A stretch of DNA of 64,000 nucleotides from the NCBI RefSeq assembly GCF_042655385.1, contig NZ_JBHSMA010000001.1:186001-250000 (forward strand), read 5' to 3'. The DNA is from Larkinella bovis (GTDB lineage Bacteria; Bacteroidota; Bacteroidia; Cytophagales; Spirosomataceae). The notes below the pieces were generated by a model. The model worked only from the letters and a program-made list of their open reading frames with translations, did no database searches and was not told where the DNA came from. Within the stretch, counting starts at the first letter, position 1. Each line of letters begins with the position of its first letter. The position numbers were made by a program, and so were the translations under genes. Shown one piece after another: positions 59,094 through 64,000 of this stretch.

Positions 59094-60593
59094 CTATAGT
59101 TGCTCCAGAATCCGCTCGATGGAAACTTCCTGACCGATGCGGCTTTTCAGCTCGCTGATCGGAACCCGGACCTGTTCGGTGGTGTCGCGATACCGGATCG
59201 TCACCGTATCGTCTTCCAGTGTCTGGTAATCAACGGCGATACAGAACGGGGTTCCGATCAGATCCTGCCGCGTATACCGTTTACCGATGGCGTCGCGCTC
59301 TTCGTAGATGACGCGGAATTCACTGCGCAGTTGTTTCACAATCTCCTGTGCTTTTTCGGGCAAACCGTCTTTCCGGACGAGCGGAAAAATGGCGGCTTTC
59401 ACCGGGGCCAGTGCCGGGTGCAGTTTCAGGTAGGTCCGGGTTTTCTGGGTTTCGCCTTCGCCAACCACTTCTTCCGTGTAGGCATTGCAGAAAACCGCCA
59501 GAAACAGCCGGTCGGCACCGACGGAGGTTTCGACGACGTACGGAATGTAGTTGCCGTACGGTTTGCCGTTTTCGTCGAGATCGTTATCGAAATATTGCTG
59601 CTTTTTGCGGCTCAGTTCCTGGTGGCTTTTCAGGTCAAAATCGGTGCGGGAGTGAATACCCTCGATTTCGCGGAAACCAAACGGGAATTTAAATTCGATA
59701 TCGACGGCGGCATTGGCGTAGTGCGCCAGTTTTTCGTGAACGTGGAATTTCAGCTTTTCGGCGGGCAGACCAACAGCCCGGTGGAACTTCAGCCGGGTTT
59801 CTTTCCACTTTTCGTACCATTCCATTTCGGTGCCGGGGCGCACAAAAAACTGCATTTCCATCTGCTCGAACTCCCGCATCCGGAATGTAAACTGCCGGGC
59901 CACGATCTCGTTCCGGAACGCCTTGCCAATCTGCGCAATGCCGAACGGAATTTTCATCCGGCCGGTTTTCTGCACGTTCAGAAAGTTAACGAAAATCCCC
60001 TGGGCGGTTTCGGGGCGCAGGTAAATCAGACTGGCGTCTTCGGCCACGGAGCCCACCTGCGTCGAAAACATCAGGTTAAACTGCCGGACTTCGGTCCAGT
60101 TGGCGGTTTTGGAAATCGGGTCAACGATGCCTTCGCTGATGATCAGCTCCCGAACACCATTGAGGTCGCCCGCATCGAGCAGCCGGCCCATTTCAACCAG
60201 CAGGGCGTGGCCTTTCTCGGCCTCCCCATTGGCCGCGTATTCTTCCGCTTTCAGTTCGAGCAACTGATCGGCGCGGTAGCGTTTTTTGGAATCCTTGTTA
60301 TCGATCATCGGGTCGTTGAACGAATCGACGTGCCCCGAGGCTTTCCAGGTCAGCGGGTGCATGAAAATGGCGGCATCGATGCCCACCACATTTTCGTGGA
60401 CCTGGGTCATGGCTTTCCACCAGACCGTTTTGAGGTTATTTTTTAGTTCCACGCCGTTCTGACCGTAGTCGTAAACAGCCTGTAATCCGTCATAAATTTC
60501 ACTGGACGGGAACACGAAACCGTATTCTTTAGCGTGGGAGATAATGTCTTGCAGCGAGGTGGCCGGAGCCTGAGTCGGTTTTGCTTCTTCCAT
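59094..60593 (-). CDS. glyS: Glycyl-tRNA synthetase (alpha2, class II)
   Basis: Cytoplasmic enzyme of 499 residues charging tRNA-Gly. This is the dimeric, eukaryote-like form, not the alpha2beta2 type. The opening segment (LQDIISHAKEYGFVFPSSEIYDGLQAVYDYGQNGVELKNNLK) is the motif 1 region. Class II motif 2 is FGIAQIGKAFRNEIVARQFTFRMREFEQMEMQFF. YLRPETAQGIFVNFL is a hallmark of the family, and EGIHSRTDFDLKSHQE with VGADRLFLAVFCNAY forms motif 3. The C-terminal anticodon-binding domain begins near 395 (LAPVKAAIFPLV). The database symbol varies (glyQS, glyS). Confidence 0.96.
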   Translation of the reverse strand: MEEAKPTQAPATSLQDIISHAKEYGFVFPSSEIYDGLQAVYDYGQNGVELKNNLKTVWWKAMTQVHENVVGIDAAIFMHPLTWKASGHVDSFNDPMIDNKDSKKRYRADQLLELKAEEYAANGEAEKGHALLVEMGRLLDAGDLNGVRELIISEGIVDPISKTANWTEVRQFNLMFSTQVGSVAEDASLIYLRPETAQGIFVNFLNVQKTGRMKIPFGIAQIGKAFRNEIVARQFTFRMREFEQMEMQFFVRPGTEMEWYEKWKETRLKFHRAVGLPAEKLKFHVHEKLAHYANAAVDIEFKFPFGFREIEGIHSRTDFDLKSHQELSRKKQQYFDNDLDENGKPYGNYIPYVVETSVGADRLFLAVFCNAYTEEVVGEGETQKTRTYLKLHPALAPVKAAIFPLVRKDGLPEKAQEIVKQLRSEFRVIYEERDAIGKRYTRQDLIGTPFCIAVDYQTLEDDTVTIRYRDTTEQVRVPISELKSRIGQEVSIERILEQL

Positions 60594-60727
60594 AATGCCG
60601 CAAAAATACGGATTTAGCCCAGTCGCATAGCAAAATTTTCAGAAACTGTGTGAATTAAGTTGTGGATGGAAAGACTGCCCCGCCGGGAAGTCAGCAGAAT
60701 GAACCCACAAGCCGAAAAACCGCTTGG

Positions 60728-61429
60728 CTACTGAAAACCATCGTAATACGCCACGGCAGCCACCAGGTCGTGCACATTCATTTTCTTTTTGGTGAGGTAG
60801 GCCGGCAGTGTTCCCGGCGCAACATCCAGGGCGTTGATGAGGGATTTTCGGGATAAACCGATGCGCCGGAGCCGTTGGTTGTCGCGCTGAAGGTAGAAAC
60901 TTTTCTGGGTAAAATAAGTGCCGTCGAAGGCCTGCTCGGCGGCATACGGTTCGTTGCTGACGCGCCGGATGCTGCATTTATACTGGGCCAGTAACCGGGT
61001 TTTACCCGCGTACAGCACCCGGTAATAAATCCGTTCGGTTTTGTTTTCGGGCAAACTTACGAAATGCATCCCGTTGATCGTGAACGCATCCGGCATTACG
61101 ACGCGGACCACCGAATCGCCTTCGAACTGGCAAAGCACCTGCCGGGTCATCAGGTTGAAAGCAATCCGGCACGGAATGGAATTTCGGTGATTTGCCAATT
61201 CCAGACTGCCGTTTTGCCAAACCGGGTAGGTGAGGTATTCGCTACCCAGGTAGGTCGTCTGCGCCAGTACCTGCTTCCGATCCGGGCGGTTGATCAACAG
61301 ACCGCTGGGGGGGACGTAGGTTTCGCAAATGGTGACGACTCGTTTCTGGCGATCCTCCGTCACGACGCACTGGCCGGGGCTCACCAACGGCCAGCTTACG
61401 ATTAAGCCCAGAAGGAAACGTTTCATCAT
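60728..61429 (-). CDS. Exported hypothetical protein, 233 aa
   Basis: It begins with MMKRFLLGLIVSWPLVSPGQ, a signal peptide, followed by about 213 residues of mixed strands: VVTEDRQKRVVTICETYVPP, LVLAQTTYLGSEYLTYPVWQNG and MTRQVLCQFEGDSVVRVVMPDAF. The C-terminus (FYLQRDNQRLRRIGLSRKSLINALDV, then MNVHDLVAAVAYYDGF) is helical and is shared by many Bacteroidota exported proteins of unknown role. No enzyme motif is visible. It starts 15 bases after the small membrane protein gene, so the two are probably one transcript. Confidence 0.7.
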   Translation of the reverse strand: MMKRFLLGLIVSWPLVSPGQCVVTEDRQKRVVTICETYVPPSGLLINRPDRKQVLAQTTYLGSEYLTYPVWQNGSLELANHRNSIPCRIAFNLMTRQVLCQFEGDSVVRVVMPDAFTINGMHFVSLPENKTERIYYRVLYAGKTRLLAQYKCSIRRVSNEPYAAEQAFDGTYFTQKSFYLQRDNQRLRRIGLSRKSLINALDVAPGTLPAYLTKKKMNVHDLVAAVAYYDGFQ

Positions 61430-61444
61430 CGTGCGGCCGATTAG

Positions 61445-61654
61445 CTATTCTTCCCGAATCAGGGCGATCCCCCTTCGCAACGCCACAAAAGCCAGGTACG
61501 TAAACAGGATGACGCTGCCAATCTTGGCGACCACGGCCATCCAGCCGTATTCGTTGATGGCCCGCATCGCTTCGTCGTTCGCGTACACCTGAACGGACAT
61601 ATACACAAACGCGAAGGCAATCAGAATCAGCCCAAAACCGGCGGCTTTTCGCAT
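61445..61654 (-). CDS. Small two-helix membrane protein, 69 aa
   Basis: The sequence starts MRKAAGFGLILIAFAFVYMS as a first helix. A short acidic loop (YANDEAMRAINEYGW) follows, then the second helix (VVAKIGSVILFTYLAFVALRR) and a charged end. The composition and clean start suggest a real gene. No family is recognised. It is the upstream partner of the 233-aa exported protein gene. Confidence 0.65.
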   Translation of the reverse strand: MRKAAGFGLILIAFAFVYMSVQVYANDEAMRAINEYGWMAVVAKIGSVILFTYLAFVALRRGIALIREE

Positions 61655-61888
61655 GGCAGATCGACGAAGGGGTTTCTGCCCGAAGATACGCGTTTTTCGT
61701 CAGTATTGGATTGGGTCTCCGCGCATAAATTCCCGGTATTCTCTCCGAAATCAGATCGGGAGTTCTGGACGTAAACCGGAGGGCGAAAAATCGTTGTAAA
61801 ATAATTAATTTCAATCATTTACAACGGTTTGCAGGTGAGAGGTGTCATAGGAGTTAAATCCATTTCCTACCATTAAACCGTTCCTGTC

Positions 61889-62746
61889 ATGCAACTCCGT
61901 CTCCGTTCCCTGTTAGGCTTCGGCTTTGTGCTTCTGTTTGGGTCCTGTTCGTTAAAGGATCATATCGTTCCGCAATCCAGTTCGTGTGAAGTGCGTGAGA
62001 TCAACTACGAGCTTGATTACTATAAAATCCCGAATGGGCAGACCGTTAACATTGGCGATATCGTGACGGGGCTTTTTACGACCTTTCCGGTAATGGATAT
62101 AATCACGATCAATGGTAGTAACTATGCCGTTGGCGGCCCTGAATACTCAACACACTATACGTATGGCCCGGATGGACGGGTTAAACGTTCCCACACAAGT
62201 GGGCGGAGTCTTTCCAATGGCATCTTTATTCATGAATACTCCTATGCTCCCAATAAAGTAACCGATGTCTACAAGCAGTGGATGAAAACGTTTCCGGACA
62301 CCTTGGTAACCACGCAGGTTTATAATCTGAACAGTGACGGGGTGGCCATCCGCGACAACATTACCTATACCAACGGCTATGTGACCGAAGAGCGGTTTGA
62401 GAGCTATACACATACGTATACCCTTCAGAATGGGAATACGATTAAAAGGGTCTGGACGGCTAAGCCGGGCGGAGGTTTCGACGGACTGCCACCGCGGACA
62501 ACCGATTATGAATTTGACGTAACGGCACCAAACCCAATTCCTACCCTTTTCCCCTATTTGGGCAAACCGAATCAGAATAAAATGATTAAAGAATATGACC
62601 GGGACGGGAACGCTCGGCTGGATTACCAATACATTTTTGATGCGGAAGGTCATCTCAACTACGTGATTCGTATCTTAATCAGGAGCAATGAGCCGGATCG
62701 GTATCTTATAACGGGCTATAAACAGGATTGCCCCACATCGTATTAA
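61889..62746 (+). CDS. Lipoprotein, 285 aa, function unknown
   Basis: The lipobox LFGSCSLKD places Cys near residue 20. The mature protein has a beta-rich pattern with tyrosine-rich strands: YTYGPDGRVKRSHTSG, FIHEYSYAPNKVTDVYKQW, VYNLNSDGVAIRDNITY and YIFDAEGHLNYVIRI. The recurring Y-x-Y/D-x-x-G units resemble YD/RHS-like or DUF4595-type repeats found in Bacteroidota lipoproteins. The exact family is not certain. The gene is monocistronic in a 234-base-leader setting. Confidence 0.7.
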   Translation: MQLRLRSLLGFGFVLLFGSCSLKDHIVPQSSSCEVREINYELDYYKIPNGQTVNIGDIVTGLFTTFPVMDIITINGSNYAVGGPEYSTHYTYGPDGRVKRSHTSGRSLSNGIFIHEYSYAPNKVTDVYKQWMKTFPDTLVTTQVYNLNSDGVAIRDNITYTNGYVTEERFESYTHTYTLQNGNTIKRVWTAKPGGGFDGLPPRTTDYEFDVTAPNPIPTLFPYLGKPNQNKMIKEYDRDGNARLDYQYIFDAEGHLNYVIRILIRSNEPDRYLITGYKQDCPTSY

Positions 62747-62839
62747 CAAGAAGACCGAAGAATAACGACCCGGTTTCCTGAAACCGTTTCCGCAATCCGG
62801 TTGTTCATCTGTTTCGAGCCATTTACCCCTCCCAACTGT

Positions 62840-63196
62840 ATGAACCATCCGGTAACATTGAAAGCGAAGATTGCGCTGGCCTGCCAGCTGACGGCTCCCG
62901 ACCAAGTCCGGCGGATGAATGAACTGCACCAGACGCTGTTCAAAAAAGTAACGCAATTGGTGGAACACGCAACGAGCTACGACCTGGTTTTTCAGAAACC
63001 GGATCGGGGGCTTTACGCGGAATTGATGGAATTCATTCAGTTCGAGCGGCTGTGCTGTCCCTGGTTGAAATTTCAACTCGTGTTCGAGCCCGGCGACGGG
63101 CCGGTTTTTCTTCGCCTGGGCAATTCGCCGGAAACCCGGGAAATGGTGAAGCTGGTGATGAAACTGGAGCAGTTGGCGCAACAGGGAACCCGTTAA
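62840..63196 (+). CDS. Hypothetical 118-aa protein with conserved double Cys
   Basis: Soluble protein starting at ATG 62840 (MNHPVTLKAKIALACQLT); the longer frame to 62801 is not needed. A helical first half (QVRRMNELHQTLFKKVTQLVEH) is followed by YDLVFQKPDRGLYAELMEFIQFERLCCPWLKFQLVFEPGDGPVFLRLG. The FERLCCPW...F.L block is recognisable in a widespread family of short proteins of unknown function. The adjacent cysteines could bind metal. Its stop codon overlaps the convergent DUF3037 gene end by four bases. Confidence 0.7.
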   Translation: MNHPVTLKAKIALACQLTAPDQVRRMNELHQTLFKKVTQLVEHATSYDLVFQKPDRGLYAELMEFIQFERLCCPWLKFQLVFEPGDGPVFLRLGNSPETREMVKLVMKLEQLAQQGTR

Positions 63197-63573
63197 AGGA
63201 CCAACTGCTCCAGCAACTTCTGCAGGGTTTCGGCCGCATCGTCGCACAAACCGGTGTGCATGGGCGAGGTCTGGACGATGGTGCTGCGGTTGGCGGCCAG
63301 CCAGCGAAACCGGGCGGCCATCGGCAACTGCCCAATCGGCCCGCCTTCCTGTCGACCCGCGCAGATTTTCTGGAACACCCGCAGCCGCGCTTCCAGTTCG
63401 GTGCAATCCAGATCGTGGCAAAACGCCCGCAGCCGGTTTTCGTTGAGGTCAAAAGCCGTTTGCAGAAAGCCCTGCGCCGGGCAGTAAACAATAACACCCA
63501 CATTCAGGAATTCCTCGCGTTCGACGCGCGGCACGACGCGAATCACGGCGTATTCAAATACGTGCTTTGGCAT
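63193..63573 (-). CDS. DUF3037 domain-containing protein
   Basis: Cytoplasmic protein of 126 residues starting at ATG 63573 (MPKHVFEYAVIRVVPRVERE); the frame also has a TTG at 63591. YAVIRVVPRVEREEFLNVGVIVYCP is the DUF3037 signature, and the C-terminal half (ARFRWLAANRSTIVQTSPMHTGLCDDAAETLQKLLEQLV) also fits. The family usually lies directly downstream of a HipA-like kinase, as here, with 20 bases of overlap. The function of the pair is unknown. Confidence 0.9.
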   Translation of the reverse strand: MPKHVFEYAVIRVVPRVEREEFLNVGVIVYCPAQGFLQTAFDLNENRLRAFCHDLDCTELEARLRVFQKICAGRQEGGPIGQLPMAARFRWLAANRSTIVQTSPMHTGLCDDAAETLQKLLEQLVL

Positions 63574-64000
63574 GCTGCGCTTCTTTGACAAAGATTTCGG
63601 AATGGGCCAGGCGGCTTTCCAGAAAACCGCTATACATCCGGCGTCGTTCGGCTACGGACCCGGACGGATCGTCACTAACCAGCCATTCGTCGGGGACCAG
63701 CTCCACAATGGATTGAATGACCGCCGGTGTCAGGATCTGGCGAAATTCGGCATCAACGGCGTCGAGTTCAGTGGCCCCGGGTAACAAAACATGATCCTTA
63801 ATGGCTCCGAATGGTTTTTTCGCCTGCTCTTCCCAGTTAAGACCCGCGTGGTGAAAATAAAGCGAAGCGCCGTGATCGATCAGCCACAATTCCTTATGCC
63901 ACATCAGCAGGTTGGTGTTGCGGGCGGTGCGGTCTACGTTCGTGATGAAACAGTCGAACCAGACGATTTGGGAAGCCAGCCGGGCGCTGACGGTATTCAG
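63554..64000 (-). CDS. HipA-like kinase family protein, C-terminal part (5' end beyond window)
   Basis: The frame is open to the right edge, so the first part of the gene is outside. The visible 148 residues begin LNTVSARLASQIVWFDCFITNVDRTARNTNLLMWHKELWLIDHG. FITNVDRTARNTNLL is a kinase catalytic-loop motif (D-x-x-x-x-N type), and WLIDHGASLYFHH carries the metal-binding Asp, as in HipA-like kinases. It ends at TGA 63554, overlapping DUF3037. Pairing of this kinase with DUF3037 is recurrent in bacteria; it differs from the HipBA toxin system because no hipB is seen in the window. Confidence 0.85.
   Translation of the reverse strand: MNTVSARLASQIVWFDCFITNVDRTARNTNLLMWHKELWLIDHGASLYFHHAGLNWEEQAKKPFGAIKDHVLLPGATELDAVDAEFRQILTPAVIQSIVELVPDEWLVSDDPSGSVAERRRMYSGFLESRLAHSEIFVKEAQHAKARI

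Noticed and set aside
59100..60446. A 448-residue plus-strand frame opposite glycyl-tRNA synthetase
   Set aside because: It is the antisense shadow of a well-conserved gene; the translation is Phe/Gly/Arg-rich with no family signature.
63554..64000. HipBA toxin-antitoxin system
   Set aside because: The kinase-like end is followed by DUF3037, and no HipB-like helix-turn-helix gene is visible; the upstream side is outside the window, so it cannot be fully excluded.

Overview
The window reads as chromosomal DNA of a Bacteroidota bacterium, most likely Cytophagales, family Spirosomataceae (Spirosoma/Larkinella-like). The case rests on a SusC/SusD pair, DUF4369 thioredoxins, a HYC_CC_PP protein, DUF4494, a fused CcoN-CcoO, promoters of the TTTG / TAnnTTTG type, weak Shine-Dalgarno use and about half G+C. 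The genus is inferred. No rRNA, tRNA, CRISPR array, phage or intact insertion sequence was seen.

Layout. 1-5.2 kb: end of a secreted protein, a voltage-gated-type potassium channel, and three exported hydrolase-type proteins (PIG-L deacetylase, GH43-like, SGNH lipoprotein). 5.2-11.5 kb, minus strand: a complete cbb3 oxidase operon in the order ccoS-ccoNO-ccoQ-ccoP-ccoG-fixH-safE. 11.9-16 kb: MFS exporter, VOC protein, two small secreted proteins, fatty acid desaturase. 16-20 kb: divergent ccoI-type copper ATPase and hemN, which complete the cbb3 maturation set. 20-22.8 kb: small proteins and gene remnants, including the tail of a dead GH1 beta-glucosidase. 23-30 kb: an exported carbohydrate block (heparinase II/III-like, Tat-exported Gfo/Idh/MocA oxidoreductase, an unassigned 571-residue Tat protein, DUF1080, ThuA) that fits a periplasmic 3-keto-glycoside route. 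30-34 kb: lone receiver protein, small proteins, and a sugar-1-kinase (GHMP) gene followed by galU. 34-41.3 kb, minus strand: a DUF4369 thioredoxin, then a copper block made of HYC_CC_PP protein, TonB receptor, HMA-AraC regulator, cysteine-rich four-helix protein, Met/His-rich barrel and HMA protein. 41.4-50.5 kb: SusD/SusC, with a divergent 1217-residue FG-GAP/UnbV lipoprotein. 50.5-64 kb: DUF4494, a DUF2807 + LytS/LytTR operon, a NatAB-type ABC exporter, RDD protein, dicarboxylate symporter, SRPBCC-like protein, glycyl-tRNA synthetase, small hypotheticals, DUF3037 and the end of a HipA-like kinase.

The most system-like item is the copper block. Its regulator is a short HMA-like CxxC domain joined to an AraC helix-turn-helix. 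The first promoter of the block carries two identical 13-bp direct repeats exactly 20 bp apart, abutting the -33 element, which is the layout expected for an AraC-family activator. Two genome-scale signals run through the whole window: strong excess of the octamer AAAACCGG/CCGGTTTT, and a set of long intergenic hairpins whose arms are built from repeated short words.
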